Below are positions 42,676 through 51,447 of a stretch of 64,000 nucleotides of DNA, piece after piece (position 1 is the stretch's first letter; every line of letters starts with the position of its first letter). Source of the DNA: Pedobacter sp. SL55 (GTDB lineage: Bacteria; Bacteroidota; Bacteroidia; Sphingobacteriales; Sphingobacteriaceae); the NCBI RefSeq assembly GCF_026625705.1, contig NZ_CP113059.1, positions 1,302,001-1,366,000 of the forward strand, read 5' to 3'. A program made the position numbers and the translations under genes. The notes beneath the pieces are model-generated. The model did no database searches. It worked only from the letters and a program-made list of their open reading frames with translations, and was not told the DNA's origin.

Positions 42676-45284
42676 ATGAGGTTCTTTTTTGTTTTAGTTC
42701 TTCTTTTTCCTTTAAGGCAGATGTAAAGGCTTCTATTTTCATGGTAACAAGCAAAGAAGACTCGGGAATTGGAACGCTAAGGCAAGCAATTCATGATGCT
42801 AATATTAATGGAACATCGACTACTGATTATATTTATTTTAATCTCCCTGGTCTCAGTTCATCAGACGTAACCATTTCATTAACTCAGGAGTTGCCTTCAC
42901 TTTCGTCTAATCTTGTTATAGACGCTACCACGCAACCAACAAATCTCCTCGGAAGTTCCTCGATTAAGGTTTTATTAACTAGAATATCAGTTGATTATAT
43001 AAATGGGTTGAAAGTTTCTGGCGTCAATAACATTAAAATATTTGGGTTTTACTTCAGTAATTTTGTCTCACCGCTGGGCATACCTGCGGATGATAGAACG
43101 GCAGCAATCTTTTTGGAGAATTGCTCAAAAATAACTATAGGAGGGCCAAGAAAGAGAAATGGCTTTGGCAATAATTATACTTCGATTATATCTCCTACGT
43201 TCTTGAATTCCATAGAGGACATAAAGATTTCGTCAAACATTATTGGCTTGGACCCTACTGGAATGATAGCTACACCAAATTATGTTGGTATTGATTTGAG
43301 CTATCTAAGCAATTCTATAATAGGGGGAATACAAGAAGAGGAAGGTAATATAATTAGCTCCAATGAAAATGGTGTGTCGCTTGGTTCAATGAGAAATAGG
43401 GTTAGATTTTCGAATAATACTATCGGTTACAATATCATTAAATCAGAGGTTATTCCCTCTCCAGCTGATGCTGTAGGACTTTTTGCGAATGGTGAATTTG
43501 TTGATTTCATAATGACACATAATTATATAGTGGCGCAAAATGTTGGGGTAAAGCTAGATAATTTAAAAAATAACTATTACCTGAATGCCAATGTTATTGG
43601 CGGCGATTTATTAAGTAAAAATAGAAAGTATGGAATTGAATTGTATAATTGTGGCGTCGGCAGTATAAGCGATGGAAATGTTATATCTCACAATGAAGTT
43701 GGTATTTTTATAGAACGTTCCTATCCCGTGTCTATTCTTAAAAACAGTTTTTATTGTAATACAAGGCCAATCGAATTTGTCAATTTACCAAATGGAAAAT
43801 TTGTGGCAATCTCTGCTATCTCTAATATTACCTCAACAAGTATTAACGGCACTTATCTCCCCAATTCAAAGATTGAGCTTTTTTACACCGATGCTTGTGT
43901 AAATTGCGAAGGAAAGGAGTGGATTGCTACTATATTAACGGATGGATTGGGGAATTGGAGTTACAATGGGGCCATTGATCTTACAAGGTCTATTACAAGT
44001 ATGGGCACAAACCAAGACGGAGCTACTGCGCCTTTCTCTAAACCTTTAATGGATCAGGCAAATGCCATAAAGACAGACGTAATTTGCAACCAGCCTAAAG
44101 GAAGTATAAGAGGGATTATGACTTATGATGCATCTATATTTGAATGGAGAGATGCAAATGGCTTGATAGTTGGCACAGCAAAAGATTTAGAAGGTGTTGG
44201 GCCAGGTACTTATAGGCTCACAGCTAAGCAGAACAACTCTTGCTACGCTACGTCTAATGCGTTTACCATTACTTCTTCTGGTACAGGAATATTGGAAAAC
44301 AATAAGGAGATTGTAAAGGCATATTGTAATCAGTCCAATGGTGCAATAACCAGAATAGTTACGCCAAATAATGTTCCTCGTATCTGGTACAATGAAGCTG
44401 GAGTAGAGGTGGGTAGGGGCGATGATTTGACAAATGTGCCCGCTGGAACATATTATTTTACAGCTCAATTAGGTACTTGCAATATTTCTTCTCCTAACTA
44501 TGTAGTTGCTAATTTTGAGTTTGATTACAAGGTAGCGGCAGAGAATGTTAAAGATGCGACTTGTTCTCAAGATAATGGCAGTATCAGCATAAATGCTTTT
44601 CAAGGTGCAAGGCCAGATTATGTAAAATGGTTTAACGAAAGTAATGTAGAAGTGGGTAATTCTGAAACTATCTCAGGACTAGCAGCAGGACGTTATAGAT
44701 TAATGGGGTATAGTAATTTTGGATGTAGCTATTTGATTAAAGAATATGCCATAGCTGAAATTCGAAGCCCTATGGTTAACCTGCAAAACTTGAAACAATA
44801 CATTAATTGTGATGGTAAATTAGTATCAACAAGCGGTATTCAAGTAGATGGACAAAGTGCACCTTATAGTTTTGCTTGGGTAGATCAAAATCAGAATATT
44901 GTTGCCACTACACTAAATCTCAAAAATATCCAAATAGGAAAATACTTGCTAAAAGTTACAGACAGATACGGGTGTATAGTACAAAGCAACATCATCGATT
45001 TTACACAATTAGAAGAAACTATTGTGAAAATACCGAATACATTTACGCCTAATGGAGATTCTATCAATGATGTATGGGAGATCAAAGGAATCGAAAACTA
45101 TCCGGAGGCCGAATTCAATATTTTCAATCGGAGTGGCGCCACTATTTTTACTAGTAGAGGTTACAGCCGTCCATTTGATGGTACATTTAACGGAAAAGAA
45201 TTGCCCGTTGGAGTGTATTATTATAAAATAAACTTGAACACAGAATGTGGTGTTTTAACAGGCAGTTTAACTATAATTAGATAA
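42676..45284 (+). pseudogene. T9SS cargo protein (beta-helix, SprB-like repeats, B-type C-terminal domain), frameshifted at the signal peptide
   Basis: Long secreted protein. With one T added to the T5 run 42704-42708, ATG 42676 gives FFFVLVLLFSFKADVKASIF, a signal peptide that joins directly to MVTSKEDSGIGTLRQAIHDA. The total is then 869 residues. Residues about 25-370 look like a right-handed beta-helix (GTLRQAI start, many NxI turns). Four to five repeats of the CxQxNGxI type follow (CNQSNGAITRI, CSQDNGSISIN), like SprB/CHU adhesin repeats. The end VKIPNTFTPNGDSINDVWEI ... LPVGVYYYKINL is the CHU_C/gliding-motility B-type sorting domain. It is probably exported by type IX secretion and attached to the surface. 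Confidence 0.85.
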
Positions 45285-45290
45285 AACTCC

Positions 45291-45298
45291 TATCTTTG
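45291..45298 (+). promoter_or_regulatory. Bacteroidota -7 box
   Basis: TATCTTTG fits TAnnTTTG and lies 20 bases before the ATG at 45318. Confidence 0.5.
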
Positions 45299-45317
45299 CC
45301 CAAAACCTTTTTATCCA

Positions 45318-45533
45318 ATGGCAAATTTTATCCTAACTCCAGCAACCTGGCAAAAAGTAAAAACTAAGTTTTTAAGAAAATACCGTGAATTAGCAGCGGT
45401 AGAAATTTCCTTTACACCCGGGCAAGAAGATCAGTTGGTACAACAGTTGGCCAAATTGGTAAATAGAGACCATGCCTATATCGAATTTACTATCCGCAAA
45501 GCTTTGGCAGATCCAGAGGGAAACAGGTTGTAG
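45318..45533 (+). CDS. Small conserved-looking cytoplasmic protein
   Basis: This 71-residue protein starts MANFILTPATWQKVKTKFLR with no signal or membrane segment. It has a helical N-terminus and TPGQEDQLVQQLAKLVNRDH later on. A promoter-like TATCTTTG stands just upstream, and the frame is well formed, so it is probably a real gene. I recognise no family. It lies alone between the T9SS protein and the S41 protease. Confidence 0.6.
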   Translation: MANFILTPATWQKVKTKFLRKYRELAAVEISFTPGQEDQLVQQLAKLVNRDHAYIEFTIRKALADPEGNRL

Positions 45534-45704
45534 TTTTTACACGCTCCCTAACCGTCTTTACATCCAAATATTTTAGCTCTAGTTACAACAGAATAAATAC
45601 TGTTGTTTAAAAATCAAAATGGTTTTTAGTAAATTTACTTTCTATAGTTTTTACAGTTGCTTTTAGAGCCATTGTAATGCGTAGCTATTTTAAATTTAGC
45701 TAAA

Positions 45705-47399
45705 ATGAAGAAAGTAAAACTAGCGCTTTTAGGCGCAATCTTAGCCGTTACCTCCCTAACCTTAGCCTTTAAGGAAGATTTGTTTCAGGTTTCTAAAAAC
45801 CTCGACGTATTTGCCTCGCTGTACAAAGAAATCAACATTAATTACGTAGAAGAAACCAACCCTGCTGACTTAATGAAACATGGTATAGACGCCATGTTGG
45901 GCAGTTTAGATCCTTATACAGAGTATGTTCCCGAGTCGGAAATTGAGGATTATAAAATGAAGTACATCAGTACCCAATATGGCGGTATCGGTGCTGGAAC
46001 GTTAACGATTGATGGTAAGCTATTCGTCGACGAAGTTAGTGATGGGCATCCCTCCCAAAAAAATGACATCCGCCCGGGCGATCAAATTGTCAAAATTAAC
46101 GGCATTGCGATAGAAGGAAAAGAAAGGTCTCAAATTAGCCAGTTATTGCGTGGGCCAAAAGGTACTCCTGTAGATTTAATCTTACTTAGAGATGGAAATA
46201 CGATCAGTAAAACCATTGTAAGAGAAGAGATTAAACAGCCTAACGTATCTTATTCGGGTATGCTTAACGACCAAATTGGTTATATCCGTTTAGATAAGTT
46301 CTTAGAAAATTCTGGACAAGAAGTGAAAGAAGCTTTAGAACAAATCAATAAGCAAAAGCCCAAAGGATTAGTTTTAGATTTAAGAAACAATGGCGGTGGT
46401 ATTTTACAAGAGGCCGTTAAAATTGTGAACCTTTTTGTAGATAGAAATGTTTTGGTGGTTACCCAAAAAGGCCGTAACCCAGAAAAAAGCATTACCTATA
46501 AAACCACCGTAAATGCCATTGCGCCAACCTTGCCTTTAGTGGTGCTCATTAATGGCGCTTCGGCTTCGGCATCAGAGATTGTGGCGGGCGCTATACAAGA
46601 TTTAGAACGCGGTGTGGTGGTAGGCCAGCGTAGTTACGGCAAAGGCTTGGTGCAGCAAACCTTTAATTTGCCTTACAACAGTTTGGTAAAGGTAACGGTA
46701 GCTAAATATTATACGCCATCTGGGCGATGTATCCAAGCTTTAGATTATGCACACAAAAAACAAGATGGCACAGCAGAGAAATTTGCAGATAGTACCTTGA
46801 AAGCCTATACAACCAAAGCAGGAAGAACTGTGTATGATGGCAATGGTGTTTTCCCGGATGTGGAGGTAGCTCCAACTAAATATAGCCCAATTACCATTTC
46901 CCTGCTCACAAAAAACCTATTTTTTGATTATGCAAACTCGTTTAAAAAAGCCAATAAAACATTAGCCTCTGCTAAAGACTTTCAAATAACCGATGCCGAT
47001 TATTCGCAGTTCATCGCATCGTTAAATAATAAAGTTTATAGCTACACCTCACGTTCAGAGCGCTTGTTAAACGAACTGAATAAAGAGGCCGAGAAAGAGA
47101 ACAAGGCAGCCACGGTTAAGGCAGATCTAGAAGCTTTAAAAGCAAAAATGACCTTGGCCAAGAAAAACGACTTGACTACACATAAAGCCGAAATTAAGCG
47201 GGCTTTAGAAACACAAATCATCAGTCGTTATTTTCATGAAAAGGGAAGGATAGAGCAGTCTTTTCAATATGATAAAGAATTAGCCAAAGCTAAATTATTG
47301 TTCAATGACCAAGGCCAAATGCTAGCTATTTTAAAAGGAGAAGGTACCTATAAAACTATTGGTAGCCCAACTTTAAAAATTAGCGAAACTGATCATTAA
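45705..47399 (+). CDS. C-terminal processing protease (S41 family, CtpA-like)
   Basis: This 564-residue exported serine protease starts with an N-terminal anchor or signal (LALLGAILAVTSLTLAF). A tail-binding domain covers about 30-85 and a PDZ domain about 90-170 (YGGIGAGTLTIDGKLFVDEV, IRPGDQIVKINGI). The S41 core spans about 190-380: LVLDLRNNGGGILQEAVKIV, ASASASEIVAGAIQDLERGV (catalytic Ser) and GQRSYGKGLVQQTFNLPYNS (catalytic Lys), with GRCIQALDYAHK after. The C-terminal helical part suits the longer Bacteroidota form. It cleaves protein C-termini in the periplasm. Confidence 0.93.
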   Translation: MKKVKLALLGAILAVTSLTLAFKEDLFQVSKNLDVFASLYKEININYVEETNPADLMKHGIDAMLGSLDPYTEYVPESEIEDYKMKYISTQYGGIGAGTLTIDGKLFVDEVSDGHPSQKNDIRPGDQIVKINGIAIEGKERSQISQLLRGPKGTPVDLILLRDGNTISKTIVREEIKQPNVSYSGMLNDQIGYIRLDKFLENSGQEVKEALEQINKQKPKGLVLDLRNNGGGILQEAVKIVNLFVDRNVLVVTQKGRNPEKSITYKTTVNAIAPTLPLVVLINGASASASEIVAGAIQDLERGVVVGQRSYGKGLVQQTFNLPYNSLVKVTVAKYYTPSGRCIQALDYAHKKQDGTAEKFADSTLKAYTTKAGRTVYDGNGVFPDVEVAPTKYSPITISLLTKNLFFDYANSFKKANKTLASAKDFQITDADYSQFIASLNNKVYSYTSRSERLLNELNKEAEKENKAATVKADLEALKAKMTLAKKNDLTTHKAEIKRALETQIISRYFHEKGRIEQSFQYDKELAKAKLLFNDQGQMLAILKGEGTYKTIGSPTLKISETDH

Positions 47400-47405
47400 T
47401 AATAT

Positions 47406-47413
47406 TACTTTTG
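47406..47413 (+). promoter_or_regulatory. Bacteroidota -7 box for tRNA-Ser
   Basis: TACTTTTG fits TAnnTTTG and lies 11 bases before the tRNA. Confidence 0.7.
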
Positions 47414-47423
47414 CGCTCCCAAC

Positions 47424-47510
47424 GGAGAGGTGTCAGAGTGGTCGAATGAGCAAGCCTGGAAAGTTTGTATACTCGCAAGGGTATCGAGGGTTCGAATCCC
47501 TCCCTCTCCG
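47424..47510 (+). tRNA. tRNA-Ser (anticodon GGA)
   Basis: Acceptor stem GGAGAGG/CCTCTCC with discriminator G. The anticodon stem is CAAGC/GTTTG around loop CTGGAAA. The long variable arm expected of tRNA-Ser (TATACTCGCAAGGGTATC) and T-arm GAGGG-TTCGAAT-CCCTC complete the 87-base class II tRNA. CCA is not encoded. It reads TCC/TCT codons. Confidence 0.95.
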
Positions 47511-47522
47511 CAGAACCAGTTT

Positions 47523-47567
47523 CGGAAGAATGATATGTTTTTTCATTAAAAACATATCATTCTTCCG
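47523..47567. terminator. Perfect 20-bp inverted repeat after tRNA-Ser
   Basis: CGGAAGAATGATATGTTTTT and its exact reverse complement flank TCATT. No T-run follows the second arm on the plus strand, so it may be a terminator of the U-in-stem kind or an RNA-processing structure. It lies 12 bases after the tRNA. Confidence 0.6.
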
Positions 47568-47716
47568 GGATAACCTACAAATATGAATTATTCTGTTGGT
47601 CTGGCTAAGTAACGATGGTATTAAGTACTGCTTCTAATAGCCCCAAATTACAATTCGTTTCCATATTATAGAGAAATACTCATTTTTAGAACGTATGTTT
47701 TTTATTAAATTTGTAT

Positions 47717-48028
47717 ATGGAGTTACTTAAAAAAGAACAAATTTTACAAGAGCTAACGGCTAGAAGTAGTGCGCTTGCTGCATTCGGCGTAGAGCAAATT
47801 GGTCTTTTTGGCTCATTTGTTAGGGATGAAGCTACTCAAGAAAGCGATATTGATTTGTTGGTTGAAATAAAAAAAGAGTTTAAGACTTTTAGAAACTTCT
47901 TAGCCCTAAATTACTATTTGGAAGAAATTTTTAACCGCAAAGTAGAATTAATCACAACACAATCTTTAAGTCCATATATAGGCCCTCATATTTTAAAAAC
48001 GGTAGAATATGCATCTATCGCAAATTGA
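47717..48028 (+). CDS. mntA: MntA-type nucleotidyltransferase antitoxin
   Basis: This 103-residue minimal nucleotidyltransferase has the signature GLFGSFVRDEATQESDIDLL (GS-x10-13-D-x-D, about residues 32-51). It pairs with the HEPN toxin gene that follows, whose start overlaps its end by 20 bases. In the characterised MntA/HepT systems the antitoxin silences the toxin by adding AMP groups to a tyrosine next to its active site. Start 47717 is chosen (MELLKKEQIL); another ATG two codons upstream, at 47711, is equally possible. The pair sits just after tRNA-Ser and apart from other genes, as expected for an accessory module. Confidence 0.9.
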   Translation: MELLKKEQILQELTARSSALAAFGVEQIGLFGSFVRDEATQESDIDLLVEIKKEFKTFRNFLALNYYLEEIFNRKVELITTQSLSPYIGPHILKTVEYASIAN

Positions 48029-48353
48029 TTTCCTCCTTCATATTTTAGATGAATGCAATTATCTCTTCCGAGAATATGAGGGAAATAGTTATGATGATTT
48101 TATAGAAAATGAAAGATTATCAAAAGCTATTTGCAGAAGTTTGGAAATTATTGGAGAGGCAAGTTCAAAACTACATCCAGATTTAAAATCAAAATATTCA
48201 TTTATCCCTTGGAGAGAAATGAGTGATCTTAGAAACAGGATTATACATCATTACTTTGGTATTGATTATGATATTGTATGGGACGTGTTAAAGTCGGATA
48301 TACCAGTGTTGAAGGAATCTATAGCGCTTCTGATAGCTAAAGAGCAAGAATAA
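48009..48353 (+). CDS. hepT: HepT-type HEPN ribonuclease toxin (DUF86)
   Basis: This 114-residue all-helical HEPN-domain protein has the RX4HXY active-site motif RNRIIHHY (about residues 77-84). The tyrosine is the expected target of AMP modification by the MntA partner. SKAICRSLEIIGEASSKLHP and IPWREMSDLRNRIIHHYFGI are typical DUF86 sequence. It is expected to cut RNA (tRNA in studied members) when not silenced. Its start overlaps the antitoxin gene, which supports translational coupling. Confidence 0.92.
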   Translation: MHLSQIDFLLHILDECNYLFREYEGNSYDDFIENERLSKAICRSLEIIGEASSKLHPDLKSKYSFIPWREMSDLRNRIIHHYFGIDYDIVWDVLKSDIPVLKESIALLIAKEQE

Positions 48354-48555
48354 GCTTGATGTTTTTTCATCTTTATTTAATCCCGCCATGCGCTTCTTAT
48401 TTTTATAACTTTTCTAGTTGTTTAAAAAAGTGCTATAGATTTTGCGGTATGTATTTTCAATATCGCCGTAACCTGTAATATTTCAATAATTAACGGTCAT
48501 ATTATTTGTAAATTGCAAAAGCATCTTATTTTAGTTCATTATTTCTATTTCGAAA

Positions 48556-50862
48556 ATGAAAAAACCTATATTAACCATTGCTACTATTTTAACTGTTTTT
48601 ACTTTGAAAGCGCAAAATAAACCGCTAACCGAACAAGATTATGCCAGAGCCGAACAATTTTTAGGCTATAACATTGAACCTTTAGTAACCGAAGGAGCCA
48701 GTAGGCCAGTTTGGGTTGGAGAACAGTTTTGGTATTTGAGCAAAACTAATAATGGAAGTCAGTTTTTGTGGGTAGATCCGGTTAAAAAAACGAAGAAGCC
48801 GCTTTTTGATCATCAGCAATTGGCTGTGGCATTAAGTAAAGCAACAGGAAAAACCTACCAAGCAAGCAAATTGCCATTTCAAAGCCTAGCTTATGATACA
48901 GATGCAGCCACAATCAAATTTGTCGCAGAAGAACAATCGTGGGTTTACAATATCAATAACAATGCTTTAACCGAGAACAAAGCAAATAGCGCTGCACAAA
49001 TGCGTGGAAGAATGGTTGCTACGCCAGAGACCATATCGCCCGATGGCAAAAAAGCCGTTTTTATTAAAGATTGGAACTTATGGGTAAAAGACATCGCCTC
49101 TAAAAAAGAAACCCAACTCACTTTTGATGGGGTAAAAGATTATGGTTACGCAACCGATAATGCAGGCTGGAAAACGAGCGATAGGGCTATTGTAAAGTGG
49201 TCGCTAGATTCTAAAAAGCTCGTTACCTACCAACAAGATCAACGTCATTTAAAGGATATGTATTTGGTTACTACCAACGTAGGTTCGCCAACGTTAAAAG
49301 CTTGGAAATATCCGTTGCCTGGCGATAAAGAGATTGCCAAACTGCGCAGGGTGGTTATTGATGTAGAAAATGCGAAAGTAGTAAGCCTGCAAATACCTTT
49401 GGATGAGCATAGGAGTTCGTTAAGCGACGACATTACCGAAGGCCCCCAGTTGGCAGATGTAGATTGGAATGCTGATGGCAGCGAGTTTGCATTTTTATCG
49501 ACCTCCCGCGATCATAAAATTGCTAAATTACAAATTGCCAATGCTACTACAGGCGCCGTTAGAGAGGTTTTTACGGAAACCGTGAAAACGCATTTCGAAT
49601 CGGGAGTAAACGCAATTAATTGGTGTTACTTGCCTAAAACTAACGAAATTTTATGGTACTCCGAGCGTGACAATTGGGGCCATCTGTATTTATACGATGC
49701 CAAAACCGGAAAAGTAAAAAATCAAATTACCAAAGGAAATTGGTTGGTAGGCCGATTGCTAAAAGTAGATGAAAAAAATAGGCTGCTTTATTTTACTGGC
49801 TACGGTAGGGAGCAAGGTAATCCATATTTTTCTTATTTGTATAAAATTGGTTTTGATGGTAAAGGCCTCACTTTACTAACTCCAGATCAAGGCAACCACC
49901 AAGTATCTTTCTCTCCTGGTTTTAATTACATCATAGATACCTACTCACAGCCCAACGTTCCCGGCGTTACTGTTTTAAGAGATATAAAAGGTAAAAAGAT
50001 TGAAGAATTGGGCCGCACAGATATTACTAGGTTGCAAGAAAAAGGATGGAAAGCGCCAGATGTAGTGAAGTTAATTGCTGCCGATGGTAAAACGGATATC
50101 TATGGCTTGGTTTTTACACCAACTAAAATGGAAGCAGGCAAAAAATATCCAGTAGTAGATTATATTTATCCAGGGCCGCAGGGCGGAAGTGTGGGCAGTT
50201 GGTCGTTCTCGGCAGCTAGGGCCGACCACCAAGCATTGGCAGAACTGGGCTTTATTGTGGTTTTAATAGAAGGAACCAGCAACCCCATGCGATCAAAAAG
50301 TTACCACGATATGAATTATGGCAACATGGGCGAAAATACTTTGCCAGATCAAATTACGGCAATTAAGCAGCTGGCAGAGAAATATCCGATAGATTTAGAT
50401 AAAGTTGGGATTTGGGGGCACTCGGGTGGTGGTTTTGCTACGGCTGCTGCGCTGTTCCGTTATCCAGATTTCTTTAAGGTTGGCGTATCGCAAGCTGGTA
50501 ACCACGACAATAGAAATTACGAGGATGATTGGGGCGAGCGTTACAATGGTTTGCTAGAAAATTCAGATTATGAGGCGCAGGCCAATCAAAATTATGCTAA
50601 AAACCTAAAAGGAAAACTAATGCTGGCGCACGGAATGATGGATAATAATGTGCCTCCGTATAATGTGTACTTGGTAATTGATGCTTTAAACAAAGCTAAC
50701 AAAGATTACGATTTAGTGCTTTTTCCGCATAGCGGACATGGTTTTGGTGCATACAACCCCTACATGATGCGCCGCCGCTGGGATTACTTTGTGAAACATT
50801 TACAAGGTGTAGCAACGCCGAAAGAATATAATTTGCGAGGGGCAAATCAAGTGCAGAAATAA
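48556..50862 (+). CDS. Secreted prolyl dipeptidyl peptidase IV (S9B family)
   Basis: This 768-residue exported serine peptidase removes X-Pro dipeptides. The signal peptide ILTIATILTVFTLKAQ leads to a beta-propeller at about 40-500, with SPDGKKAVFIKDWNLWVKD and WSLDSKKLVTYQQDQR. The alpha/beta-hydrolase domain has YPGPQGGSVGSWSF, the nucleophile in GIWGHSGGGFATAAAL, the Asp in AHGMMDNNVPPYN and the His in FPHSGHGFGAYNPYMMRR. All three catalytic residues are present. It is a stand-alone gene with the 103-bp inverted repeat just behind it. Confidence 0.94.
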   Translation: MKKPILTIATILTVFTLKAQNKPLTEQDYARAEQFLGYNIEPLVTEGASRPVWVGEQFWYLSKTNNGSQFLWVDPVKKTKKPLFDHQQLAVALSKATGKTYQASKLPFQSLAYDTDAATIKFVAEEQSWVYNINNNALTENKANSAAQMRGRMVATPETISPDGKKAVFIKDWNLWVKDIASKKETQLTFDGVKDYGYATDNAGWKTSDRAIVKWSLDSKKLVTYQQDQRHLKDMYLVTTNVGSPTLKAWKYPLPGDKEIAKLRRVVIDVENAKVVSLQIPLDEHRSSLSDDITEGPQLADVDWNADGSEFAFLSTSRDHKIAKLQIANATTGAVREVFTETVKTHFESGVNAINWCYLPKTNEILWYSERDNWGHLYLYDAKTGKVKNQITKGNWLVGRLLKVDEKNRLLYFTGYGREQGNPYFSYLYKIGFDGKGLTLLTPDQGNHQVSFSPGFNYIIDTYSQPNVPGVTVLRDIKGKKIEELGRTDITRLQEKGWKAPDVVKLIAADGKTDIYGLVFTPTKMEAGKKYPVVDYIYPGPQGGSVGSWSFSAARADHQALAELGFIVVLIEGTSNPMRSKSYHDMNYGNMGENTLPDQITAIKQLAEKYPIDLDKVGIWGHSGGGFATAAALFRYPDFFKVGVSQAGNHDNRNYEDDWGERYNGLLENSDYEAQANQNYAKNLKGKLMLAHGMMDNNVPPYNVYLVIDALNKANKDYDLVLFPHSGHGFGAYNPYMMRRRWDYFVKHLQGVATPKEYNLRGANQVQK

Positions 50863-50869
50863 CTATGGT

Positions 50870-50972
50870 AGACTTACGAAGTTTTAAAACGGCGCAACTT
50901 GTGCCGAATTATCGGTAGCCCTCAACTTTACCTTGAAAATAATATAAGATAAAAGTTAAACTTCGTAAGTCT
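50870..50972. repeat. 103-bp inverted-repeat element, copy 2
   Basis: Same ends and length as the copy at 2599-2701 (AGACTTACGAAGTTT and its reverse complement). The CCGA-ATTATCGG hairpin and ATAATATAAG-like right part are shared, while the left interior differs at many bases. Also placed between convergent genes. Confidence 0.8.
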
Positions 50973-50981
50973 TTAATTAAA

Positions 50982-51386
50982 TCATTTCTCTTTCACTGCC
51001 GCTACCATTTTTTCGGTAACTAGTTGTGTATTTTTATTGCCAAACGAATTTCTAATGTAGTTCATTACATCTGCAATTTCATCATCGGCAAAGCCAGATG
51101 GGGGCATGGCATTGTTATAGTCAACACCATTTACTTTGATAGCTCCACTCATCCCAAACTTAACGGCACGAATAGATTTTTCTGGGTACTTGGTTAAAAA
51201 ATCAGCTTTTGCTAAAGGAGGAAAAGTGCCCTTTACACCTTCCCCATTTGCCAAGTGGCAAGTAATACAGCTTTCTTTATAAAGTTCTTTGCCTCTGGCC
51301 ATACTTTTAGCTAACTCCTCTTGCGAATTAGAAAAGAAAGTTAAACCGTAAATTGCTCCGCAGGTTATTATTGTAATGATTTTCAT
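50982..51386 (-). CDS. Periplasmic c-type cytochrome
   Basis: This 134-residue exported cytochrome c has one haem site, CITCHLANGEG (about residue 40). A signal segment comes first (IIITCGAIYGLTFFSNSQ), and the distal axial methionine lies in KFGMSGAIKVNGVDYNNAMP. The sequence resembles class-I cytochromes that pair with membrane or periplasmic dehydrogenases. It lies downstream of the PQQ-type sugar dehydrogenase on the same strand, 62 bases away, and is probably its electron acceptor. Confidence 0.9.
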   Translation of the reverse strand: MKIITIITCGAIYGLTFFSNSQEELAKSMARGKELYKESCITCHLANGEGVKGTFPPLAKADFLTKYPEKSIRAVKFGMSGAIKVNGVDYNNAMPPSGFADDEIADVMNYIRNSFGNKNTQLVTEKMVAAVKEK

Positions 51387-51407
51387 TTAATTTACTCTTA
51401 CCAAATT

Positions 51408-51433
51408 GATGCTGAAATAAATTCAGCATGACG
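51408..51433 (-). repeat. CGTCA-hairpin-TC element (TGCTGA stem)
   Basis: Minus-strand CGTCA with stem TGCTGA/TCAGCA and loop ATTTATT, identical to the copy at 9641-9666, between the dehydrogenase and cytochrome genes. Confidence 0.85.
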
Positions 51434-51447
51434 ATTTACTTATAAGA

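Noticed and set aside
45318-45533. HicA or antitoxin-like small protein
   Set aside because: No RNA-binding or toxin motif is visible and there is no partner gene; kept only as a hypothetical.
47717-48353. Integrated element at tRNA-Ser carrying the toxin-antitoxin pair
   Set aside because: No integrase gene and no repeat of the tRNA 3' end were seen downstream in the following kilobase by eye, so integration is not supported.
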